Part shown: positions 1-6,498 of the stretch, one piece after another
How the letters are laid out: each line of letters begins with the position of its first letter
Position numbering within the stretch: position 1 is the stretch's first letter
DNA from: Bacillota bacterium
GTDB taxonomy: Bacteria > Bacillota > Clostridia > Oscillospirales > Acutalibacteraceae
Direction: 5' to 3'
Length of the DNA stretch: 20,928 nt
Assembly: GCA_023397245.1 (NCBI GenBank)
Contig: JAEWUH010000038.1
Span: 1-20,928 of the forward strand
The notes under the pieces: model-generated
Database searches by the model: none
Seen by the model: the letters and a program-made list of their open reading frames with translations, nothing else
What the model was told of the DNA's origin: nothing
Position numbers and translations under genes: made by a program

Positions 1-800
1 CGCAGGCAGTAGTGCACTGCTCCGGTAAACGCGTCGCCCGCCCCGTTCGTATCGATCGTTTTGACGTCATAGGTTGGAAGCGTTCCGCTAAGCTTCCCCA
101 GCCTGTAATATGCGCCGTTGGCGCCCAATGTTACCAGAACAAGGCTTGCCCCCAGCCTCTGTATCGCACAGGCACCACTGCACAGATCCCGTTCCCCCGT
201 CAGCAGCTCCAGCTCCTCTTCGGATACCTTTACGATATCCGCCAGCGCCAGTGCTGCCGCCATTTGCCCGACCGCTTCCTCTTTGCTCTTCCAAAGCGGC
301 GCACGGTAATTGGGATCATAGCTGATAATTGCGCCGGATTCCTTCGCTTTTTTTACCGCGTACAGTGTAGCCGACCGGCTTGGCTCGTCCGTAAGGGAAA
401 CCGAGCCGAAATGAAGAATTTTGGTATTCTTCAGCAGATTCATATTCACTTCATCGGCCGTCAGCATGATATCCGCGCCCGGATTCCGGTAAAAGCTGAA
501 GGAACGGTCTCCGTTGGCGTCAAGCTGCACAAACGCCAGCGTGGTGCGGAACTCCTCCGTCTTTACGAGCCCTTCGGTGCAGATTCCGGAAGACTCCAGT
601 GTTGTCTTTAAAAACTCTCCGAATCCGTCGGCTCCCACTTTGCCGATAAAGGCGGTTTTCCCGCCCAGACGGCTGTTGGCAGCCAGAACATTGGCAGGCG
701 CTCCGCCCGGATTGCGTGCAAACAGCACCGCTCCGTTTGCATTCTTGCCGGAGGGCGTAAAGTCAATTAAAAGTTCTCCGACTGCAGTAACGTCAAACAT
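1..800 (-). CDS. scrK: Fructokinase, PfkB family, C-terminal end cut by window edge
   Basis: This is a partial reading frame that runs off the left edge: 266 codons are visible, against about 310-330 for the family. The start is the ATG at 798-800, preceded by GAGGTGACC, a good ribosome site. The N-terminus reads MFDVTAVGELLIDFTPSG and is followed by NPGGAPANVLAANSRLGG, both typical of clostridial ScrK-type fructokinases. Further on are a GADIMLTADEV segment and YDPNYRAPLW, and just before the edge DTNGAGDAFTGA, the PfkB signature with the catalytic Asp and anion hole (Asn where Thr is commoner). The expected reaction is ATP-dependent phosphorylation of cytosolic fructose to fructose 6-phosphate. 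It is the last visible gene of the sugar-import operon, 177 bases after the esterase gene, and has a candidate promoter of its own in that gap. Another hexose or a related ketose cannot be excluded as substrate. Confidence 0.87.
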   Translation of the reverse strand, partial: MFDVTAVGELLIDFTPSGKNANGAVLFARNPGGAPANVLAANSRLGGKTAFIGKVGADGFGEFLKTTLESSGICTEGLVKTEEFRTTLAFVQLDANGDRSFSFYRNPGADIMLTADEVNMNLLKNTKILHFGSVSLTDEPSRSATLYAVKKAKESGAIISYDPNYRAPLWKSKEEAVGQMAAALALADIVKVSEEELELLTGERDLCSGACAIQRLGASLVLVTLGANGAYYRLGKLSGTLPTYDVKTIDTNGAGDAFTGAVHYCL

Positions 801-928
801 TTCGGTCACCTCGGTTATAATTTCGAACAGAATCCATTGCTTTCGTCATGGGGGCTCTGATATTGGTATCCTGTATTTTGAAAGATCGTACCCCATTTTC
901 TAAGAACAAAAAAATTGAATTCCTTTTC

Positions 929-957
929 AGTATACATCCTGTTTCTAATATTGCCAA
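929..957 (-). promoter_or_regulatory. Candidate internal promoter for the fructokinase gene
   Basis: On the minus strand the sequence reads TTGGCA, a 17-base spacer, then TATACT, close to the sigma-A consensus. The predicted start site near 922 leaves an untranslated leader of about 120 bases before the kinase ATG at 800. No terminator hairpin is visible in 801-977, so the kinase may be read both from the main operon promoter and from this one. Prediction from sequence only. Confidence 0.42.
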
Positions 958-977
958 TCCTTTTTACGTCCGCCGTT

Positions 978-1793
978 TCAAACGAGATCCTGTTTCAGCG
1001 GAAGCCAGTCCAAAACATCCCTTATATGAGCGTCCCAGTAGTTCCAGTCATGGATGCCCGGGTGCTTTACAAAAGTGAGGTCCATGGGCATTTCTTTTGC
1101 TTCTTTATAAAATTCTTCATTGGCCGGGAAGATAAAATCCTCCGTTCCGCAGGTCATATAGAGCTTTGGCAGATCGGCTTTTTCCGTCATCCTCTTTTTT
1201 AATACCACTGACAGATCGTTTTCACTTCCGGCAACATTTTTTACGTCTGCAAATACCGCTTTGCGATAGTTGATCGGCATTTTCGTCATATGCGCTTCTG
1301 TGCTGTTCTGCAGTGCCGCCTTATCCAAAGCGCCGGAAAGGCTTGCTGCGCAGGCGTACACACTCGGATGCTCAAGCGCAATCCGGAAAGCTCCGTAGCC
1401 GCCCATGGACAGCCCTGCGATAAAAGTATCCTCCCGTTTTCTGCTGAGCGGAAAGAGCTTTTCGAGGAAGTCCGGCAGTTCCTTGCTGATATAATCAAGA
1501 TACGGCTCACCGTATGCCATGTTTACATAACTGCTGTTTTCCCCGGAAGGCATAACGACGGCAACGCAATGCTCCTGCGCAAAGCGCTCGATATTGGAAA
1601 GCCGTATCCAGTCGGTGCAGTCTCCGTAACTTCCGTGCAGGAGGTAGAGAGTCTGATATTTTGAACCCCTCCGGTAATAATTCACATGCTTGCCCGAAAG
1701 AAAATCGTCGGCGCTCATCGTTGGGATAAACACCAGCACCCGGGCATTTTTCTGTAAACTGGAGGAATAAAAACTACAATCCATATGTGCCAT
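978..1793 (-). CDS. Cytosolic alpha/beta-hydrolase esterase, EstA / esterase D-like (copy 2)
   Basis: 271 residues with no signal peptide. It belongs to the putative esterase family (Pfam PF00756) that includes tributyrin esterase EstA and S-formylglutathione hydrolase. The oxyanion region is LLHGSYGDCTDW (about residues 51-62), the nucleophile Ser129 lies in GLSMGGYGA, the acid is Asp219 in CGTEDF, and the base is His248 in HPGIHDWNYWD, so the catalytic triad is intact. The expected reaction is hydrolysis of short-chain acyl esters, possibly acylated sugars, in the cytoplasm. The upstream gene encodes a paralogue that aligns without gaps for the first 160 or so residues; by eye about half the positions are identical. 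The gap between them is only 16 bases, so they look like a tandem duplication translated from one message. The large difference lies in residues 160-200, a lid-like segment that could give a different acyl preference. The natural substrate is unknown. Confidence 0.87.
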   Translation of the reverse strand: MAHMDCSFYSSSLQKNARVLVFIPTMSADDFLSGKHVNYYRRGSKYQTLYLLHGSYGDCTDWIRLSNIERFAQEHCVAVVMPSGENSSYVNMAYGEPYLDYISKELPDFLEKLFPLSRKREDTFIAGLSMGGYGAFRIALEHPSVYACAASLSGALDKAALQNSTEAHMTKMPINYRKAVFADVKNVAGSENDLSVVLKKRMTEKADLPKLYMTCGTEDFIFPANEEFYKEAKEMPMDLTFVKHPGIHDWNYWDAHIRDVLDWLPLKQDLV

Positions 1794-1809
1794 GATTCAT
1801 ATTCCCCCT

Positions 1810-2628
1810 TTATTCTTCCACTGCGCTTTCAGCAAGCGGCAGCCAGTCCAGTACGTGCTGGATATTGGTATCCCAGTAATTCCAGTCATGGATACCGGGA
1901 TGTTCTTCATAAGTAAGGTCAACGCCGAGTTTTTTCATTTTCTCTTTTGCCGAACAGTTCAGCGGATAGATAAAATCCTCCGTACCGCAGCTTTGGAAAA
2001 TCCGGGGCAGCGGCTTCCCGGATTTTTTCAGCTCTGCCATCAGAGCAAACAGATCTGCGTCGGAACCTTCAATCCGATCCGGGCTTTCAAACAGGCTCTG
2101 CGGACGGAAAGGCCCTTCCACATCTCCGGTTTTTAGGTCCTGCATCAGGCCGGCAAGATCCAGCGCGCCGGAAAGGCTGGCTGCGCAGGAGTATTTTTCC
2201 GGCTTTATGAGCGCCAGCTTCAGCGCACCGTAGCCGCCCATCGAAAGACCGGCGGTAAACGTATTTTCCCGTTTTGTGCTGACCGGGAACAGGGCCTGCA
2301 CGAACTGCGGAAGTTCTTCCGTCAGGTAAGTCAGATATGCGCTTCCGCGGTACATGTCCTGATAAAAGCTGTTTGAAGCAGAAGGCATAACTACCGCGAG
2401 CTTGTGGTTCTGTGCATATTTTTCAATGCTGGTCAGCCGCATCCAGTCCGTATAATCCCCGTAGGCTCCGTGCAGCAGATAAAGCAGCTGGAAGCGCGCG
2501 CCATCATAAAAATAATCCGACGCCTTATGGTTTAAAATTTCATCCGAATTCGGGGTTGGAATAAAGACGTTAATGTCCGTATTGAACCCGAGCGTGGGTG
2601 AAAAAAAATTGGTGTGAATAAATGCCAT
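1810..2628 (-). CDS. Cytosolic alpha/beta-hydrolase esterase, EstA / esterase D-like (copy 1)
   Basis: 272 residues from the chosen ATG at 2626-2628 (MAFIHTNFF). An in-frame ATG 13 codons upstream is possible, but AAGGAAG sits 8 or so bases before the chosen start, and the resulting length matches the neighbouring paralogue (271). The catalytic set is Ser129 in GLSMGGYGA, Asp218 in CGTEDF and His247 in HPGIHDWNYWD. The oxyanion region is LLHGAYGDYTDW. It has no signal peptide, so it should act inside the cell on what the ABC importer delivers. It follows the permease gene by 84 bases, a longer gap than elsewhere in the operon, with no clear terminator or promoter. Family membership (PF00756) is clear; the role as a deacylase of imported sugar esters is inferred from the neighbours. 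Confidence 0.87.
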   Translation of the reverse strand: MAFIHTNFFSPTLGFNTDINVFIPTPNSDEILNHKASDYFYDGARFQLLYLLHGAYGDYTDWMRLTSIEKYAQNHKLAVVMPSASNSFYQDMYRGSAYLTYLTEELPQFVQALFPVSTKRENTFTAGLSMGGYGALKLALIKPEKYSCAASLSGALDLAGLMQDLKTGDVEGPFRPQSLFESPDRIEGSDADLFALMAELKKSGKPLPRIFQSCGTEDFIYPLNCSAKEKMKKLGVDLTYEEHPGIHDWNYWDTNIQHVLDWLPLAESAVEE

Positions 2629-2712
2629 GACTTTTTCTTCCTTTTCCAGTTTCTGTCGTGACAACAAAGCGTCGCTGACAAAACAAAGTCGTTTTCGTGT
2701 GGCGTCTTCCCG

Positions 2713-3708
2713 TTACTTATCCGCAGTCTTGCTTAAGTTCTTCAGATAATCAACGTAAACGGCCGCCAGGATAACAACGCCCTTGAGGATTGTCTGCCAG
2801 AAAGATCCGATTCCCATCAGATTCAGTCCGTTGTTCAGAAAGCCGATAATCAGAGCGCCGATGATTGTTCCGCCAATATAGCCGTAGCCGCCGGAAAAGC
2901 TGACGCCGCCGAGCACGCAGGCCGCAATCGCGTCCATTTCAGCGCCGTTGCCTGCAATCGGGTTGCCCGAATAGCTGCGGGAGGAAAGCATCAGGCCGGC
3001 AAAGGCAGCCATAACTCCGCTGAAAATGTAAACAAACAGACGGACTTTCTTGACATTGATGCCGCTGAACTTTGCCGCCTTATCGTTGCCGCCGGTTGCG
3101 TAAAGGTGGCGCCCCAGCTTGGTTTTGCTCATAATAACGTAAACGATGAGCAGGATTACAATCAAATATATAACCGGAAGCGGCACAATGCCGAGGTACC
3201 CGGTACCCATCTGAAGGTAGCCCGGATCGTTGATGCGCACGGTCACGCCGTTTGTATAAACATAGGCAAAGCCGCGCAGAATGCTCATCATCGAGAAGGT
3301 TACAATAAAAGGCGGAAGCGTGGTGTTTGCAATCATTCCGCCGCTGATGAGGCCGAAAAACGCGCCGACTGCCAGGCAGATTAAAATGACCAGCGGCAGC
3401 GGGATATTCATATTGATCAGGGTGCCGCCCAGTACGCCGATTACGGCAATGACGGAACCAACCGAAAGATCGATGCCGCCGACAATCAGAATCATTGTCA
3501 TACCGCAGGCCAGATAAAGGTTCGAGGAGATCTGGCGCAGTACATTCATCAGGTTTTTCTCGGTCAGAAATTTCGGTGATGCGATGGAAATGATCACGCA
3601 CATAATGGCAAGACCGATTAAGATACCTGCGTTGCGCTTAATATAAGTGATACATCCGTTTATAAACTTTTGTCCTAAGTTCTGTTTCGTTTTGGCAGTT
3701 TCATTCAT
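2713..3708 (-). CDS. Sugar ABC transporter permease, RbsC-like (CUT2)
   Basis: 331 residues, almost entirely hydrophobic with 8-10 predicted membrane spans after a short basic cytosolic N-terminus (NETAKTKQNLGQKF). Diagnostic CUT2 permease segments are GMTMILIVGGIDLSVGSVIA, NTTLPPFIVTFSMMSILRG, LGRHLYATGGNDKAAKFSGI (the cytosolic coupling loop facing the ATPase) and MDAIAACVLGGVSFSGGYG. It should form a homodimeric membrane channel for the binding protein and ATPase encoded just upstream. The start ATG at 3706-3708 has GAGAGGTG about 8 bases before it, and the gap from the ATPase stop is 22 bases. The family imports ribose, xylose, galactose, fructose or allose; the sequence alone does not fix the substrate, though the fructokinase downstream favours a ketohexose. 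Confidence 0.92.
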   Translation of the reverse strand: MNETAKTKQNLGQKFINGCITYIKRNAGILIGLAIMCVIISIASPKFLTEKNLMNVLRQISSNLYLACGMTMILIVGGIDLSVGSVIAVIGVLGGTLINMNIPLPLVILICLAVGAFFGLISGGMIANTTLPPFIVTFSMMSILRGFAYVYTNGVTVRINDPGYLQMGTGYLGIVPLPVIYLIVILLIVYVIMSKTKLGRHLYATGGNDKAAKFSGINVKKVRLFVYIFSGVMAAFAGLMLSSRSYSGNPIAGNGAEMDAIAACVLGGVSFSGGYGYIGGTIIGALIIGFLNNGLNLMGIGSFWQTILKGVVILAAVYVDYLKNLSKTADK

Positions 3709-3730
3709 AGCTCTTTACACCTCTCCAATG

Positions 3731-5221
3731 TCATTTTTTTACGGCGTACTGCATGATTTTTTCCTGCGATGTTTCACTGTGGTCGAAAATCGCCGTGATT
3801 GTACCGTCACACATTACGACAATTCTATCGCTCATGTTCAGCACTTCGGGTAACTCGGAGGAAACCATGATAATCGAAACGCCCTGTTTTGCAAGTTCAT
3901 TCATAATTGCGTAAATTTCGCTTTTTGCGCCTACGTCGATTCCGCGGGTAGGCTCGTCAAGGATCAGTACCTTCGGGTGGGCGGCAAGCCAGCTTGAAAT
4001 AACGACTTTCTGCTGATTGCCTCCGGAAAGCGAACCGATTGCCACCTGATCGTTTGCCGCTTTGACCGAAAGACTGTGCATATAGGTATCGGTAATTTCA
4101 TTTTCCCGATTTTTATCAACATGAATGCCTTTGATAAACTCGCGCAGTACCTTTAGCGTCAAATTGAATTTCAGGCTGTGCGCCGCAAAAATACCCTCGC
4201 CCCGGCGGTCTTCCGGTACCAGCGCAAAGCCTTCCCGGATCATTTGCCCCGGGCTTTGTACGGTCAGGGGCCTGCCGTTCAATTCGATTGTGCCTCCGGT
4301 GATTTTATCCAGGCCGAACAGCGCCTGCATCGTTTCGCTGCGTCCTGCTCCGATCAGCCCGGCAAAACCGAGGATTTCACCTTTTTTCAGTTCGAAACTG
4401 ACGTTGTGAACCTTCGCGCTTGAAAGGTTTTCCACTTTCAGCACGGTTTCAGAAGATTCGTTGTATGTTCTGGTATAATAATTTGTCATGGAACGTCCGA
4501 CCATCATTGCGATCAGTTCGTCGTTCGTGGTTTCAGCGATCGCCTTTGTGCCGACATACTCGCCGTCGCGCAGTACGGTTACCCGGTCTGCGATTTCCGA
4601 GAGCTCGCTCATGCGGTGTGAAATGTAGATAATACCGATATCCTGTTTTTTAAGACGGTGGATGCACTCAAAAAGTGCATCCACCTCCTTGTCTGCTATC
4701 GAAGAGGTCGGTTCGTCCATAACGATAATCTTTGCATTGAAAGAAACCGCTTTGACGATCTCTACCATTTGCTGTTGAGCGATTGTCAAGTTACCGATGA
4801 TATCGGAAGGTTTCAGCGACAGCCCAAAATTGTCCAGAACCCTCAGAGTTTCGCTGTTCATCAGGTTGTAATCGACCAGCCCGTTCTTTTTCTGCGGTTC
4901 ACGGCCAAGAAAAATGTTTTCCGCTACCGTAAGAGACGGTACCAGCACCAGCTCCTGATGGATGATGCTGACTCCGAGCGCGCGGGCCTGGTTTACATCG
5001 CTTATTTCCACAGGCTTCCCGTTGATATGGATTTCGCCTTCATCTTTTTTATAAATTCCGCCGAGTATTTTGATTAAGGTAGATTTTCCGGCTCCGTTTT
5101 CCCCCAGCAGGGCGTGAACCTCTCCCGGACGCAGATCCAGGTTAATTCCGCGCAGCGCGTAAACACCGGGAAATCTTTTATGGATATTCCTCATTTCGAG
5201 TAACAATGTATCACTCAACAT
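3731..5221 (-). CDS. Sugar ABC transporter ATPase with two nucleotide-binding domains, RbsA/MglA-like
   Basis: 496 residues, the usual length for RbsA/MglA proteins. Domain 1 has Walker A GENGAGKST, the family's altered signature LTIAQQQMVEI and Walker B IIVMDEPTSS. Domain 2 has a degenerate Walker A (GLIGAGRSET), the canonical signature LSGGNQQKV and LILDEPTRGID, which is the normal asymmetry of this family. It powers sugar import through the RbsC-like permease. The start ATG at 5219-5221 follows AGAGGAGATGAT. It lies between the binding protein gene (29-base gap) and the permease gene (22-base gap), giving the classical B-A-C order. An unusually perfect hairpin lies inside the coding sequence, listed separately. 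Confidence 0.95.
   Translation of the reverse strand: MLSDTLLLEMRNIHKRFPGVYALRGINLDLRPGEVHALLGENGAGKSTLIKILGGIYKKDEGEIHINGKPVEISDVNQARALGVSIIHQELVLVPSLTVAENIFLGREPQKKNGLVDYNLMNSETLRVLDNFGLSLKPSDIIGNLTIAQQQMVEIVKAVSFNAKIIVMDEPTSSIADKEVDALFECIHRLKKQDIGIIYISHRMSELSEIADRVTVLRDGEYVGTKAIAETTNDELIAMMVGRSMTNYYTRTYNESSETVLKVENLSSAKVHNVSFELKKGEILGFAGLIGAGRSETMQALFGLDKITGGTIELNGRPLTVQSPGQMIREGFALVPEDRRGEGIFAAHSLKFNLTLKVLREFIKGIHVDKNRENEITDTYMHSLSVKAANDQVAIGSLSGGNQQKVVISSWLAAHPKVLILDEPTRGIDVGAKSEIYAIMNELAKQGVSIIMVSSELPEVLNMSDRIVVMCDGTITAIFDHSETSQEKIMQYAVKK
4657..4685 (-). repeat. Perfect 12-bp inverted repeat inside the ATPase gene
   Basis: The arms GGTGGATGCACT and AGTGCATCCACC pair perfectly around a 5-base loop. 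The mRNA would form a stable 12-bp stem-loop in the first nucleotide-binding domain, over codons for VDALFECIHRL. No U-tract follows, so it does not look like a simple terminator. It may be chance, or an RNA element affecting decay or pausing. Confidence 0.6.
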
Positions 5222-5250
5222 ATCATCTCCTCTGGAATATTGACAGGCGC

Positions 5251-6267
5251 TTATTTCCAGGAATCCGTACCTGCTTTTGCAATATTGTCCTTTGTTACCA
5301 TTTCGGTATCAATCGAATAAGTTTTTTCAATCTTGCCGCCTTTAAGCAAGTCATAAGCGCATTCGGCAGCCTTGTTGCCGATGCTGACCGGGCTCTGTGC
5401 CGCTGTACCGAACAGATCTCCTGCAGCAACGGACTTTTTGCCTGCCGGGGAACCGTCAACCGCAATAACCTTGACCTGATCCTGCATGTTTGCGGATTTT
5501 ACGGCACCTTCGATCATCAGGCCGATATCATCGTTCAAGCCCCAGAAGACATCCGTATCGGGGTGGGACTGCAGAAGATCTTCAATATCACCGAGGATTG
5601 CGTTCATGGAACTGTAGGATTTGCGTCCGGTGATCTGGGTCTTGCTTCCCTTGATGGCGTCTTCAAGTCCTTTTACGCGCTGTACGACGGATTCAGCCAA
5701 AGGATTGTCAATCAGGCAGATTTTTGCGCCGTTGGGGTACAGCTTCTTGATTTCTTCGCCGCAGAGCTTGCCGGCCTGGTAGTTGTTGGACGAAATAAAG
5801 GTTTCGGTAAGATCGGTATCCGCAACGCCGGAATCCACTACGATAACTTTGACGCCGGCTTTTTTGCATGCTTCCAGCGCCGGTTTCACGCCCTTGGAAT
5901 CCACAGGGTTGAGGAACAGAACCTTCATTCCCTTTGTAATCATATCTTCAATCCCGTTATTCTGCTTTGTCTGATCGTTTGCACCGTCAAAGTCGATGAG
6001 AGAGTCTCCGTTTGCTTCAACCTTTGCCTTGATGGCGTCGCGCATGGCAATGTGGAACTGGTTGGTAAGGTCCATGCAGGTGTAGCCGAATACATTCCCT
6101 CCGGATTTTGTCGCGGCGGACGCGGCTGCGGATTCCGCCGTGGAAGCTGCGGCGTCTGCCGCGGGCGCGGATGCCGCTGCACTGCTGCCGGAAGCGGCGC
6201 CGCTGCTGCAGGCGCCCAGGGTTAACGTCATGGCTGCGGTAAGGATCAATGCGATTAACTTTTTCAT
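5251..6267 (-). CDS. Sugar-binding lipoprotein of the ABC importer, RbsB-like
   Basis: 338 residues. A lipoprotein signal peptide starts MKKLIALILTAAMTLTLGAC, with lipobox LGAC and the modified Cys at residue 20. It is followed by about 35 residues of Ala/Ser-rich flexible tether, then a Peripla_BP_4-type domain: GYTCMDLTNQFHIAMRDAI, FLNPVDSKGVKPALEACKKAGV and VDSGVADTDLTETFISSNN are typical hinge and ligand-pocket segments, and NDDIGLMIEGAVKSA and VIAVDGSPAG come later. It should sit on the outer face of the membrane and hand a monosaccharide or derivative to the permease. It is the first gene of the operon. The ATG at 6265-6267 follows GGGAGGAAAAAACA. The upstream region has a good promoter and two operator-like dyads. 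The ligand cannot be read from the sequence. Confidence 0.93.
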   Translation of the reverse strand: MKKLIALILTAAMTLTLGACSSGAASGSSAAASAPAADAAASTAESAAASAATKSGGNVFGYTCMDLTNQFHIAMRDAIKAKVEANGDSLIDFDGANDQTKQNNGIEDMITKGMKVLFLNPVDSKGVKPALEACKKAGVKVIVVDSGVADTDLTETFISSNNYQAGKLCGEEIKKLYPNGAKICLIDNPLAESVVQRVKGLEDAIKGSKTQITGRKSYSSMNAILGDIEDLLQSHPDTDVFWGLNDDIGLMIEGAVKSANMQDQVKVIAVDGSPAGKKSVAAGDLFGTAAQSPVSIGNKAAECAYDLLKGGKIEKTYSIDTEMVTKDNIAKAGTDSWK

Positions 6268-6290
6268 TGTTTTTTCCTCCCATAAAAAAT

Positions 6291-6314
6291 TTAAACGATT
6301 ACGTAACCGTTTAA
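6291..6314. promoter_or_regulatory. Operator candidate O1, 24-bp near-perfect palindrome
   Basis: The arms TTAAACG and CGTTTAA flank a central ATTACGTAAC; the two halves pair at every position but one pair. It is CG-centred and A/T-flanked, like LacI-family operators. It lies between the operon start site (about 6323) and the ribosome site of the binding-protein gene, where bound repressor would block elongation. The divergent LacI gene is the obvious candidate ligand. Confidence 0.72.
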
Positions 6315-6318
6315 CTCG

Positions 6319-6329
6319 ATTACGGTAAT
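6319..6329. promoter_or_regulatory. Operator candidate O2, ATTAC-G-GTAAT
   Basis: An 11-bp dyad with perfect 5-bp arms. It shares the CGATTACG half-site with O1 (6296-6303 and 6317-6324) and is directly downstream of the -10 hexamer, so it would cover the transcription start. It is probably an auxiliary or primary site for the same regulator as O1. Confidence 0.5.
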
Positions 6330-6358
6330 ATCATAGCACGAGGATTTCGGATTGTAAA
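6330..6358 (-). promoter_or_regulatory. Promoter of the sugar-import operon
   Basis: On the minus strand it reads TTTACA, a 17-base spacer, then TATGAT, with TGC just before the -10, i.e. an extended -10. A-rich and T-rich tracts upstream (6360-6420) could act as an UP element. The predicted start site is near 6323, inside O2. Confidence 0.7.
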
Positions 6359-6441
6359 TCAGCAAATATATCATATTAAATTTAAAAATTTTGTGTAATT
6401 TAGATAATTTCTAAATTAAAATAACGTCTTGCAATATAATA

Positions 6442-6470
6442 TTGACATTCGATATTTATAAATATATAAT
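6442..6470 (+). promoter_or_regulatory. Consensus promoter of the LacI-family regulator gene
   Basis: TTGACA at 6442-6447 and TATAAT at 6465-6470 are both exact sigma-A hexamers with the ideal 17-base spacer. The start site should fall near 6477, inside the palindrome at 6475-6484, so this strong promoter is probably held down by autorepression. Confidence 0.85.
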
Positions 6471-6474
6471 TAAG

Positions 6475-6484
6475 TAAACGTTTA
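6475..6484. promoter_or_regulatory. Operator candidate O3, TAAACGTTTA, at the regulator start site
   Basis: A perfect 10-bp palindrome between the -10 hexamer and the AAGGAG ribosome site of the regulator. The AAACG/CGTTT arms match the outer arms of O1. By eye the surrounding AGTAAACGTTTAAA agrees with the 14-base CcpA cre form TGTAAACGTTTACA at 12 positions, so catabolite control is an alternative reading. Confidence 0.6.
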
Positions 6485-6498
6485 AAAAGGAGCAGATC

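Noticed and set aside
2629..2667. A 13-codon N-terminal extension of the first esterase.
   Set aside because: The ribosome site AAGGAAG lies inside it at the right distance for the inner ATG, and the shorter form matches the paralogue's length.
5206..6225. A 339-codon open frame on the plus strand opposite the sugar-binding lipoprotein gene.
   Set aside because: The minus-strand frame has a lipobox, a binding-protein domain, a ribosome site and a promoter. The plus frame has Cys- and Phe-rich composition with no recognisable domain, a shadow of biased codon use.
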